Made by a program: the position numbers and the translations under genes. Of a stretch of DNA of 64,000 bases, positions 12,665 through 23,800 are shown one piece after another (the stretch's first letter is position 1; the number at the start of each line of letters is the position of its first letter). This stretch comes from Ectocarpus siliculosus (taxonomy: Eukaryota > Sar > Phaeophyceae > Ectocarpales > Ectocarpaceae), in the NCBI GenBank assembly GCA_000310025.1, contig FN649727.1, forward strand, positions 7,869-71,868, read 5' to 3'. Below the pieces are notes generated by a model. That model was not told where the DNA came from and ran no database searches. It worked only from the letters and a program-made list of their open reading frames with translations.

Positions 12665-14200
12665 TAACCAACCTGTGCAGTTCGGCTGCGCAGCCGTCCG
12701 TGCAGAAAACTGACGAAGTCTCTCCATTTGCCTGGGCAGCACAGTAAAACGACGAATGATTTGCCGCAGTTGCCAGAAAATAGGAAGGGACCGCCAACCG
12801 TTTTGAAACGAAAGCTGGGGCTGCGTGTCTTGACGAAGTTCTCTCCCGTGTGAACACGAAATAAGTATGAAGTAGGTCAATAGGTGTTGGTGTTCGGTGG
12901 TGATGCGTTGGATCTGTAGTGCCGCCCGGTTTGTTCCAGCCGGCGAAACCAAGGGATATGCTTCAATTCTAGATGTAGACTTTGTCCACACAACCGATAC
13001 GGTAGAGCGTTGCGGACGCAGGACAAGCGACTTGTTGTCTTGTCCAGCCCGCTAGTGTTCTGGGATGGCGAAGATTGTGGTACGGCTGGTTTTCCAGGCT
13101 GAACTGTTTGTTCCTAGGGATATTGGGAAGTCAAAACACATGTGCGTACTCTCTCTCGAGGGGCCAAACACTTGGACCCCCCGGCACCGTGATCTACCGG
13201 GAGACTCCGGGTGCATGGGATATATCCAGACAAACGCCACCGACAGTCACTCCAGTAGTGTAGGACTTGCCACAGGAAACTGAGGTCAAGGGTTCCTAAG
13301 CTGACAGTGCAAATGGAAGCGTTCCCACCACTGCCGTGGATAATATGCAAAACGTCCATTACAGTTGTAATCGATGGTTTCCGCGATTCCACCTCTATCT
13401 AAGGTGCCTGTAGAGGACAAGGCGAACGTTTCCATGGCAGTAATGGCAGCTTCTATGGAAGGAAGAAAAATAGGCTTCACGAACGCTTCCATACAGCCTC
13501 CTGGAAGCACTTTCCTGTTGAACTTCCACGGAAAAGATGGGAAGCTTTTCTGTGGAAGCTCTCACCACTTCCATGGAAGACTCCATCAGAACAAAGAAAA
13601 TATTCAGACGATTGCTCGTGCCGGGCCCCTCGTTCCCTCAAGGCACTCCATCTTTAAGCTGTAGACCCTCGGTCGAGGTTGTAACCTACACGGTCGATTG
13701 AAATATCTTCACATTCGACAGAAAAGCCATATTCTGTTAGTCTATGCCACAAACGTTCCGGCAAGGGGAGTTCCATGTGAAAGCTAAAACGTACAGCAGT
13801 AGTTCCACTATTCCTGTGTCTTGTAATAATAGGTTTAAAAGTACAGCACCGCATCACATCCTGTATTTCAGCCCACATTTCGTGAGGCCTGCCATTGCAT
13901 TCCCCACATTCGCTGCCGTGCACTTCTGCGGGAGAAAGGTGGAAGTCGGCATTATTATTATTGTAGCTGAACGCGACACACCGCTGCCAACATCGTGTCC
14001 ACGCATGCAGACACTGCGGCGGGGGGGCGCGTGCGCAGCTCTAAACAAGGGCGCTCTTGTCTTTGCGTCCTTACGATCTGTCAACGGTCATTGCATCTGT
14101 ACAGACAGATACAGGTGTGACGAGCGAACACCTCACAACTCGCCTCGAATTATTTGTGTTCATGGCAGATGACAGTAGCAACCAATCGCCCATCGCGTAC
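12665..14200. other. no supported gene; inverted TTCCATGGAA-like words
   Basis: Between 13425 and 13585 many near-palindromic variants of CTTCCATGGAAG occur on both strands. No coding exon is supported. Confidence 0.45.
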
Positions 14201-14212
14201 GGCCGCCCACGT

Positions 14213-14219
14213 CTATAAA
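14213..14219 (+). promoter_or_regulatory. TATA-like box upstream of a small ORF
   Basis: TATAAAT lies about 40 bases before an ATG at 14253 that sits in a good ACCATGG start context. Confidence 0.3.
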
Positions 14220-14252
14220 TCACTACAATGCAGACAGACAACCGGGATCACC

Positions 14253-14495
14253 ATGGAAGCCGCCAATCTCTTAAAACTCGAGCAAGAATTACACAACATC
14301 CAAACGACACGGCTATTCCGAAAAGGAGGCAAACATCAACTATCCCTCGACACGCTACCCTTGAAAGGCTTGGGAGGAAGAAGGTCCTTCACCGTCTGGA
14401 AATCGCACGTCCGCCTCCTCACTCCATCGGTCCGCCGTTGCTTGGCCAACGGAAGCGTTCGCGTTGCCTCAATCCTCGGCATGCTTATTGGCTGA
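14253..14495 (+). CDS. small hypothetical ORF
   Basis: The ORF gives 80 codons from the ACCATGG start at 14253 (an in-frame ATG exists upstream at 14154). The peptide is basic and non-repetitive, starting MEAANLLKLEQELHNIQTTR. Its leucine codon usage is more A/T-rich than that of the nearby long genes. It ends four bases before the ATG of the next ORF. No family is recognised. Together with the next ORF it could be a relic of a mobile or viral element, or chance. Confidence 0.25.
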   Translation: MEAANLLKLEQELHNIQTTRLFRKGGKHQLSLDTLPLKGLGGRRSFTVWKSHVRLLTPSVRRCLANGSVRVASILGMLIG

Positions 14496-14498
14496 CCC

Positions 14499-14714
14499 AT
14501 GGAGTGCCTTCTTGATCAAACGCTGCATCATCAAGTATGTACATCATCGGGCTTTGAGATAGAGGACTTCCAACAACAAGATTACCAGAAAATAGTTCAG
14601 TATCACAGAGTCGTGCCACGTGGTTCAACGTACAACAGAGTGCGGGATAAGGTTGTGAATGAGACGATCATCCTCTTTCGGAGAGGCGGTAAGCGGGTAT
14701 CGATTCCCGAGTAG
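14499..14714 (+). CDS. small hypothetical ORF, adjacent to the preceding one
   Basis: The ORF is 71 codons, starting MECLLDQTLHHQ and ending FRRGGKRVSIPE. The composition looks protein-like, with charged and aromatic residues and no repeats. It begins immediately after the stop of the upstream ORF in a different frame, so the pair might be two pieces of one frameshifted gene. No homology is recognised. Confidence 0.25.
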   Translation: MECLLDQTLHHQVCTSSGFEIEDFQQQDYQKIVQYHRVVPRGSTYNRVRDKVVNETIILFRRGGKRVSIPE

Positions 14715-15771
14715 ATGCAACCTACGGTACGTCTTATATTTGGCCCCAGCAAAAATGCTACAATAAGCGTTGTCCTTTGGATATGATGGTACAGGCGTGT
14801 AGGGCACTCCGGGACCCCTGATACTACTTTGTGCATGGAACGGGAGATGTTGCTCAACTTCGCCAGTTGCGAAGGTTGGTTGGTGGCCGTAGGTCCATCG
14901 CTGTAGGGTGTAGGATCATCAAAGGCGTGGAATGAGTATGTGTCTAAACGGACGACATGACGCTTGAACAAAAATTAGAAACGCTATTCTTGCTCTTTCG
15001 AGGTTCATTCGTAGGGTACAGGCTTTTTGCAATGATGCATGTGGGAAACCCCTCCGCGTACTCTCTCTATAGCGAGGACCGAGACCGCCGCGAGGAGGAC
15101 GTTCGAGCAAACACTAGTGCCAAGGACGCTTTCCGTCATACCTTTGCACAGACCCAGCTGAGTCCCGAGAGAGGGGCAAGTGCTCTTCATGAATACCTCT
15201 GATGCAGGCGATCGCACATCCTCTAGTCTAGACCGACGTTCAAAGCTCGATAGCTCTACAACTAGAGGGTTTGGAACCGACAAACACGCGCAATAAAGCT
15301 CGGGACGAGACCATTCAAGTTTACCTTTCACAGCACTGGAAACCTCTTGGTTACGGAGAAATCGAGCTGTGGAAGTCGGCCTGGGGAGGATGCGATCACT
15401 CGTACTCTCATGCAAACAAACAACCACCCTTGACCACGGCTTTTTCAACTAGAGGGGCAACGTCGTAGGGTAGGAAGAAATTGGAGCGATGATAGTAGAT
15501 GGGATGAACATGATTTGTTCTTGCTTACTTTGCCATGTTTGAGAAGCGTGGAGGTTTGCGTCACAGGTTCGAGACCGGCGTTTGAGGCCCAGTAGGCCGA
15601 GGCTGGGAGGATTGGAATGAGAGTTCCCCGGATATCTGCCGGATGAGACTGAAGCCAGAGCTTCGCAATGCTGCAAAACAAACTGCATGACACAGATCAC
15701 GTTGCTAAGCTTAACACTCCATCATCAATGTAATGGGTACGCTCAGTACTGTCGTACACGTTTACAGTGTC
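14715..15771. other. no supported gene; downstream spacer of the decarboxylase
   Basis: Nothing coding is supported. The right end holds the 3-prime flank of the minus-strand decarboxylase. Confidence 0.4.
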
Positions 15772-17568
15772 TCACCAAGCACCCCAGAAGCGCGCGACGT
15801 CTTGGACGCTCTCCTTTTCCTTCACCAGCCGAACACATACGGTACCGTCGGCATTCCTCGCGTACCCGTACACCGAAGGGAAACGCCGCGAGCAGTGCCG
15901 ACTGAACAGCGATAGCGTGTTCGCCCCTGTATCGTGGACGACAACTAGATCCCCTGGCGAAGCGCGAGGAAGGCTCGCGCCGCGCGCCACGTAGTCTCCC
16001 TGGAAGCACAACGGGCCCGCCACATCTGTCCTGATCGCAGACCCGCCCAATGCGGCCCCGTTCCTGGAGTACATCGACAAACGGTGGGAGTACCTTCCGG
16101 GGCAGTAGCTGGTGCGCAGGAATAGGTCAGCTCCGATATGCGTCACCAATGTTTGGTGGTCCTCGACAGGCAAAGACGACTCCGGTACCTTGCCTGGGCT
16201 ACCAACAACGTTCGATGGGTCCTCTTCCTGCTGAGTTGCTTTACCGGCGGCACGTCCCTCGGCTCCCGAGCCATCGCTTGAACGGACGTATTCCACCTTG
16301 CTTACCGTCATTGCAACCTTGGCCACAAAAGCTCTGCCAAACTCCGTCACGACGATGCGCTCGGTGTTGTGAAAGAGAGAGGGTGCGGCCTTCTTCAGAG
16401 CCGCAGCGTACTCGTGGAAGGTGGGTGAAACCTCATCCGAGTCGTAGTTTGCCGGCAGGCCACCGCCAATGTCCAGCAAAGTGACTCTCCCCTTCCCCAA
16501 CTTGCTGTCGATGACATCCGCAATTTCGCAAAGAACTGCGATGCCCTCGGCCAACTGTTCGACCGAGTACCCCTGCGAGCCAACATGAGTATGCAGAGCA
16601 ACGAGCCACGGCCACTTGCGGAAGGAATCCACCACCGCTTGGACGTTCGCGGGAGTCATTGGCACTGCGAACTTGCTGGTTGAGGTGGACACGCTTAGCT
16701 CGGCGATAGAGCCAGCTCCTACAAGAGGATTCAATCTGATGCCGACACGCGCGGAAGTAGCACAGCCCTGCCTCTTGATGATGGCATCAATCCGATCTAG
16801 TTCTACCAGGCTGTTAGCGTTTATCAGGACCCCTCGCGCCAAAGCCATTTCCAGCTCCCCATCGGTCTTGGCCGGCGAGTCAAACGCAGCAAGAACTGCG
16901 GGGCAGCCAAGAGCAAGGCCCATGTACAGCTCCACAAAAGATGCAGCCTCGATTCCTAAACCAGCTCGTACCGCCTCCTGAACTACGACCGACAGCGGGC
17001 AGCTCTTGACGGCCACGCAGTGGTTCCAGTGGGGAGGGAAGGCCTGTTTCGCTGCGGCGAAGGCGGCTCGAAGAGCGTCGACATCGAACACTACGGCCGA
17101 GTTATCCGGCTCGCGCGGCAGAGATGGAACACCCTTGCTCAACCTTCCGTTTAGGGCTCCTCCTGTCCCGCTGGCGCTGCCTTCGAAAACTTGCATCTCT
17201 GACATGCGTTTCAGGACGTCGGGGATGTCTTGCTGCCTCACAGCTGGCAACCTTTCGCGCAAAGCCTCATCATCATGAACAACATGACTCGACGGGAACA
17301 AGGAACCGCAAAGTGTCTCGGAGGAGCTCCTCCTGTCTCGTTGTTGGCCGAAAATAGCTCCCACCGAAGGTAATTCATCGTTTCTTGAAGATGAGCCCGG
17401 CGGTAAGGGTGGCCCTACTGCTGTTGCTGCGGCTGCGGCCGCGGCTGCTGCGGCTGCTGCTGCTACTGATGTTGATGCGGCGGCGGCGGCGGTTGCATCA
17501 GCGACGTTGCCGCAGCCTCCGTGGTCCGCTGGTGCGCCCACCAGCTCCCGATCTTCCCCTCGTGGCAT
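15772..17568 (-). CDS. PLP-dependent decarboxylase, ornithine/diaminopimelate decarboxylase fold
   Basis: A single uninterrupted 598-codon ORF, unusual among its intron-rich neighbours. It shows the alanine-racemase-fold decarboxylase signatures: Ala-Val-Lys with the probable Schiff-base lysine near residue 188; His-Val-Gly-Ser-Gln near 328; the glycine-rich Asp-Ile-Gly-Gly-Gly near 366-370; Glu-Phe-Gly-Arg near 409 (usually Glu-Pro-Gly-Arg); a Cys in Gly-Pro-Leu-Cys-x3-Asp; and Asp-Thr-Gly-Ala-Asn-Thr where most members have Gly-Ala-Tyr. The first ~150 residues carry a polyalanine tract (36-48) and look disordered; they may be a leader or a non-conserved extension. Substrate is uncertain: diaminopimelate, ornithine or another basic amino acid. 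It is head to head with the P5A ATPase, with 325 bases between start codons. Confidence 0.85.
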   Translation of the reverse strand: MPRGEDRELVGAPADHGGCGNVADATAAAAASTSVAAAAAAAAAAAAATAVGPPLPPGSSSRNDELPSVGAIFGQQRDRRSSSETLCGSLFPSSHVVHDDEALRERLPAVRQQDIPDVLKRMSEMQVFEGSASGTGGALNGRLSKGVPSLPREPDNSAVVFDVDALRAAFAAAKQAFPPHWNHCVAVKSCPLSVVVQEAVRAGLGIEAASFVELYMGLALGCPAVLAAFDSPAKTDGELEMALARGVLINANSLVELDRIDAIIKRQGCATSARVGIRLNPLVGAGSIAELSVSTSTSKFAVPMTPANVQAVVDSFRKWPWLVALHTHVGSQGYSVEQLAEGIAVLCEIADVIDSKLGKGRVTLLDIGGGLPANYDSDEVSPTFHEYAAALKKAAPSLFHNTERIVVTEFGRAFVAKVAMTVSKVEYVRSSDGSGAEGRAAGKATQQEEDPSNVVGSPGKVPESSLPVEDHQTLVTHIGADLFLRTSYCPGRYSHRLSMYSRNGAALGGSAIRTDVAGPLCFQGDYVARGASLPRASPGDLVVVHDTGANTLSLFSRHCSRRFPSVYGYARNADGTVCVRLVKEKESVQDVARFWGAW

Positions 17569-17893
17569 AATGAGCGTTCACCCAAGCCTACTTGAACGCC
17601 GCGGGTGGTGGGTCCAACAAGAGCAGGAGGTGGGCTCGTGCTTGATGACACCACATCAGCAGTACCCAGCGACCTACCGGTTCTTTTCTTGGAAGTGTGC
17701 TCATGATTCGAAAAAAAAACGTTTCGTCCCCGCGCGCTTCTCCGACGCCTCCGAGGTTTCAATGAGACCTCGGCAGAGCAATGCGCGTCCTAGCTGGACA
17801 GGCCGAGACCGCAGCATAGGCACGCAGGCCGTAGAACTTCCTCCCGACCGACAGCACACTGGCAGGGATTGTCAAGATTGACGTCGTCCTACC
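17569..17893. promoter_or_regulatory. short divergent intergenic region, possible bidirectional promoter
   Basis: 325 bases separate the start codon of the minus-strand decarboxylase from that of the plus-strand P5A ATPase. No clear TATA box is seen. A shared promoter is inferred from spacing only. Confidence 0.4.
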
Positions 17894-20800
17894 ATGGTGG
17901 CATGGACAGGGAGCCGCATCCAGGAGCTGTCCTTACATAAGCAGATTGGCAGCGAGGGATGGCTGCCTACGCGGGGACTGCTTTCGCGAGAGAACTACCC
18001 CTTCTTCGTCGCTTACGCGTGGGCTCTGCAGAAGGTGTGAATGATGAGGCAGGAGGCAGGAGGCAGGAGAAGTGATGTTCCGCGTCCCGCATCACAGCAG
18101 CATTGTTGTCTGTTGGGGTCTCGCTTGTCGCTGACTGTTTTGTGTTGTAGCCTCTATTGTAAAGCACAACCTCCCTCCCTCGCCCGGGGCTGCGTCTGTA
18201 GTCTACTCCTGTAGCCTACGCCAACACAACAATACAGCAGTCCATCCGCTTCAACGGTACTAGTCAGGTCGTCTGGTGCAGACTAGACCTGGACCTACAA
18301 TGCAGGTCCACATACAGCAGCAGTAGGGGGCCTCTCTCGTGTACTGTTGGGTCGGTTCTATCGTTCTCTCTGCAGCGATCTTAGCCTCCGTTGCTGCCTG
18401 CCTCTGTCTCTGCTGCTTCAGTGCTTTCTGACTATAGGTGAGCAATACAACGACGCTCTCGCCCAGGCTGAGGAGGAGGGGTGGGCCCTGCCCAACTCCG
18501 AGGATAGCCACCGCTCTGCGTTGACAGCGTTACTGTCTGGGCAGGACGCCGAGGAGGGCACCGGCGGCGTAAAAGAGGTCCACCTACCGTGGAAATATCT
18601 CCCGGGCTTCTGGCCCGTCCTCTGGCTTGCCGTCGTGTTCATCCTCCACCTTCTCATGGTTCTCTCGCAGCACTGGTCCGTGGCGTTCCGTTGCCTGGTT
18701 CGCTTCCGTCCCGTTCGAGACGACCCGACACGGGCAACGCACGCAATGGCCAGGCCGAAACCGCATTGCGGAAACGGGAAAACGCTGCTGGTGCCCGTCG
18801 AGCCTTCGCCCCTCGGCCCCGCGTTCGAGTTCCACCGCCGCAAGTATGTGTACGACCAGCGCTCCCAGGCCTTCGTGAAGATCCGCTGTCGCGTGGACAG
18901 GCCTCTGAGCTTTTACCGGAGGTGGAGAGGGCTGCCGACCGAAGCCGCGGTGGAGAGCGCCCGCCTCATGTACGGGACAAACCGCTTCGAGATGGAGATG
19001 CCCAAGTTCTTGGATCTTTACAAGGCGCAGCTGCTGTCGCCCTTCACGATATTCCAGGTATGTAAGCTGACATGCAATGCAAGAGTAGTAAAAGTGGGGG
19101 TATTCTGTTGATGAAGCAGACCAACGGTCCCTTTGTTCGAGTACCTTTGCGTATCATTGGAGAATAAAATGCCAGGGTGTACCTTGAGCTGTACATGGGT
19201 TATGCATGCCGGTGTTGTTGGTGGCAACAACAGCCTTTCCATACCCGTTCGGGGCTGTCTGTTGATGGTGGCTTCCCCTCTGCACGCTCGTGTGTACAGC
19301 ATGCAGTATGGCCTAAATGCGGTGTTTCTCCTCTCTCCCCCCTCCCCCCGCCGTCGACCAGCTGTTTTCCACGGCGCTGTGGCTGCTGGACAGCTACTGG
19401 CAATACTTCCTGTTCACCCTGTTCATGATCGCGTCTTTCGAGGCCACAGTGGTGATGCAGAGGCTCAAGAACTTGCAGACGCTCAAGGGCATGGGAAACG
19501 ATGTTGTCAACCTAAAAGTCTTCCGAGCTGGCAGGTGAGGGTTAGCCTTGGTCGTGTCGTTTGCTGTGCTGGCTCTCGAGCAACGCTATACCTCCCTCCT
19601 GGAGCCCAATAGTTGACCCCGCACGGTGGCTTACAACGTCGAGTAACCTCTCAGAAACCGCCACCGCCGTAGGTATGACGGTGCCCCTTTTGTTTCCGAG
19701 GAAGGGACCTCTACGAATAGGCTACAGTGCAGCAGCACAGGAGCATTTTCAATGAGATTCACGCTGACATTGGTGGGTCGCTAGCGCCGGCAGCGACCTG
19801 AACGAACTTATTCCATGGAACCATGATCCACAGGTAAGGGATAGGCGTCCAAACGCGTGTGCATGGAACCCTGTGTTGCGTTTTTTTCAGCGTTTGACTG
19901 GCCGCTGCACTGCACTGCGTGTCCCAGGTGGCAATCTTCTACGACAGAGGAGCTTCTTCCCGGAGACCTTTTCTCGCTCAGGCGCTCCAAGAAGCACGAC
20001 ACGGTGCCCTGCGACTGCATGCTGGTGCACGGTTCGGCCGTTCTTAACGAGGCGACGTTGACAGGGGAGAGTGTGCCTCAGATGAAAGAAGGGGTACTGG
20101 CTTCCAAGGACGGGGGTGACGAGGTGCGTTCTGTTGTTCTGTTGTTGTTTGCTCACTCGCCAATTTGGGGCGTTCAGTCTTTCGGAGTGATGTCGATGGT
20201 GACCGTGTCGACGGTGTACTTTGGTCCTTGGGGAGGACGAGGGTGGTGGGATGGACGGCATACTGGTGTTTGCCCTTCCTCTCCTGTGGAGCCAGTGGTC
20301 AATCGGGCACCCATCCACTTCACCAAGACACACGAGCAGGGGACGGGGGTGTAAAGGGGCAGCGCAATTTCTAATGTTTCGCCTCTCCCTGGTCTGATGT
20401 AAAACTCCAAAATGGCGCAGACAAAAAATGCCTTTCTCCTTTCCCGGGTGTCCGTTGCGTCCGTCCGCGCGAGTTATTTATTACTTAGGCTGCCACTAAC
20501 AACAGTTAGCCATGCGCCTGACCCTGTTTTTGGGCCAAATTTCTGTCCAGCGGATGTTCTTTCGAACAGTCCATCTTGCTGAAATTTTTATTTTATATCC
20601 AATCAATCCCCGCATTTTTGGCAGCCACGTCAGTTTGCCAACCGAATAGACTAAACATCGGCTGTGGTGTGTCCTGTTTTTTTTTTGAGTTGACAACGAA
20701 ATGGGACTGCTGCAGCCACCCCAGTTCCCACCCGGCTGTGGGGCTGCAGGGGCATTGCATAGAGAGCAGAACAGTCACCGCTACTCATGGCGTAGAAACG

Positions 20801-23800
20801 GTCCATTAAGCGGCAGTAGTACCGGCGGCAGGGCCGTTGCGCCCGGGCACAAATTTCGGAGATGAGCGGAAAAAAGCACCGATCGATGGGAAGAGTGGGT
20901 AGAGGTGGGGTCTGACTTTTTTCAAACAAGGTACAAAAAAGCAACTGAGCCGCCGCCGCCCTTCCCATCCCTCTATGGGGTTCAAGAGACATTGCGAGCA
21001 AAGTCAGACAATCAGTGCTACTCATGGTGCAGGAACTGGAGTAACAGCTGCAGTAGCGCCGGCGGCAGAGCCGTTGCGCCTGGGCATAAATGTCAGATGA
21101 GCGGAAAAACAAACACCGATCGATGGAGAAGAAGCGGGTAGGGTCTGCTTTTTCAACATGGTGCAAAAAAAGAGTAACCAAGCTGCCGCCGCCTTTCCCA
21201 ACCCTACACGGGGTTGAAAAGTCACTGCGAGGAAAGCAGGGCACCCAGTGCTACTCATGGCACAGGAACGGTAGCAACAACTGCAGTAGTGCCCGCGGTA
21301 GAGCTCTTGCGCCCGGGCACAAATGTCAGAGATGAGCGGAAAAACAACACCCCCCAATGAGAAAGATAGATAGAGCAGGTAGGGTCTGATTTTTTTTCAA
21401 CATCGTACAAAAAGGAACTGAAGCTGCCGCCACCCTTCCCAACCTACACGGAGTTGAAGAGACACTGAGAGGAAAGCAGGGTTCCAACTGCTACTCATGG
21501 CACAGGAACGGTAGCAAGAGCTGCAGCGTAGCACCGGTGGTGGAGTCACGCAATGTCGCCCAAGAGTCGGTTCATGAGCAAAAAAAAGAACAACGCATGA
21601 AAAATTCAATTTCACGCAACAAAATACCCGCCACGCTCCTTCAATAGCCGGCCGCGCCTGCTTCGTCCCCGCTCCCAAACCCCAAACAGACCACCCCTTC
21701 GCACCCTCCCACCTAGCGATGCTCCCTCTGAGCTCGCTCCCTACTTGTTCGCTACGTAGACGGCAGTTGGTCTTCACGCCGTTGACCCGTCCCTCGGTAT
21801 GAATCGGCTGGTTTGTGGCTACCAGATTTGTTTTTTGCAGCGTGGGACTTTTTCAACCGTGCGTCACCCAAAACTACCCAATCTTGGCATTCGTTTTGAG
21901 AGATGTTGGCGCAGCGGATTCTGGAGCGGTTTCTTGTACCACCTCCGCAAACACCAGAGCTACAATCTGATCGGACGCCATTGTGATTGAAGTTGCACAC
22001 GTTCGTGGCAGCAGGTGAAAAAGGCTAAAAATCACGTGTTTTTAGAGGGTTTGATGGGAAAGAGCACGCCGATTGAAAAACTATCCGATGACTCCATAGA
22101 TGTGTTCTATTCACGGGTGTGTACTGAACTGCAAGAGCCAGTTCGTTCGTGGCATCGAGTATTTCATGTTTCCCTCTCGCTGTTTAATATCAAGTCAAAA
22201 CAAGATTCGGCGTCGTCAACCGGACGAGCGGAAAAACTTTGTTTTGGCCAGAGAAAGCCGAATAGCCGTGCCACGCGCATACAACATTTTGGGGGGTCAG
22301 GCGCAGGGCTAACAGTGGAGGTTCTTTCCATGTTCTTGTGAATCTCCCAAGCCAACTGGCAAGTGTGACGCTGACCCTTGATGTCATGTCTGCTGCTATA
22401 TGAAACAATTGGTGTGGTGCCAGATTTTCATGATGAAGGAAGGCCACCACAAAGTCTTCACGCTTTTCGGCGGCACCAAGCTTCTCACCTGCAACAGCCA
22501 GGTACGCCAAGCGTCGGCCTCTCCTTGTTGATACCAAACGCTGCCGTTGGGCGTTTGCAAATGTTGTAGTCTGTATGCTGTTGGTTCCGTGCTTGCATAT
22601 GCGACAGAGACGTGTCGATAGTAGGCGTCCTATGTCGCTACTTCTAGCACGTAGGAACCTTCATTGTGACCGTCCGTTCCTATCGTATACACACGGCAGT
22701 CTAGAAGACCACCATCTGCATGCGTGATGGCGGGACGTTTGCAGATGGTGGTCTGATAGGAACAAGTCCCTTTGCACGCCCGGGGACTTGTATTTTCACC
22801 CTTGGATCGATGCGTTTGGCTTGCCATGCAGCCACTAGGGCACTTGTTTGAGAGCCCTAGCGCTCCGAACCGCATCCTGCCGTGTGAACCTGCAGCGCGT
22901 TTTGATTTCCGGACTTCCTCACTAGGGCCAGGAAGCAGTTGGTGCGGGCGGCGATAGCGATGAGGGTAGTGAAGAAGAGGAAGGCGATATGGAGGAGACC
23001 GAAGATCAAGAGGGACGAGCTGAAGAGGAAGAGAGCGAGGATGAGGATGAGGATGAGGATGAGGACGAATCGAGTGTTGGTGTTGGGGATGAGTCGTGGA
23101 AGGAAACCCCGGATGGCGGATGCCTTTGCTACGTCTTACGCACGGGGTTCAGCTCGTCGCAGGTGCGTGCCTCTGTGGGCGTTGGTACGATGCGCGCAAT
23201 GCAAGGCTAACGTATTTTGCCCTATTCCGTGTATTCTTACGAAGCTGTACCTGGTATCCACGCCGTTTTGTAACGTGCGTTTACTGCCACCGCCGATACA
23301 GGGTGCCACTGCCTGCCGCAACGCCGGTCCAGAAACATGGGTGGCGTGGTTGAAGAATCTCGAATACGTCAGGAAAATACGTCCTCTTTTTCATTTGCCG
23401 AATCCAAGACGTTCGTCCCTGTCCTTCACTTGGGTTGTGTTGGTCCAATTGTGGCTTTTGTCCCACTTCCCACATACCGGGTAAGCAATTTTGTGTTCGA
23501 AGCTTGAATTTTGCAATCTGCCGTGTCCGACGCTTCAACCGTTGCTCGTTGATCTCATCATGATCGGTTTATTGTCGTAGGGCAAGCTGGTCCGCATGAT
23601 CGAGGGCAGCACGGAGACGGTTCGGACGGACACCAGGGACACGGTGCTCCTGCTCCTATTGCTCCTCGTGTTCGCCGTGTCGGCCTCGACCTACGTCCTC
23701 ATTGAAGGCATGAAGGACTCGGCCAAGCGGTCCAAGTACCAGCTGTTGCTCCACTGCATATTGATCGTCACATCGGTCATCCCGCCCGAGCTACCAATGC

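Noticed and set aside
11896..12713. Plus frames of 239 and 254 codons across the Thr-Pro-Ala tail
   Set aside because: Third-base variation is synonymous only in the Thr-Pro-Ala-Pro frame; the longer ATG frames give Asp/Cys/Ser- or Arg/His-rich shadows.
15540..15600. T-arm-like GGTTCGAGACC
   Set aside because: The flanks do not form a T-stem and no other tRNA parts are nearby.
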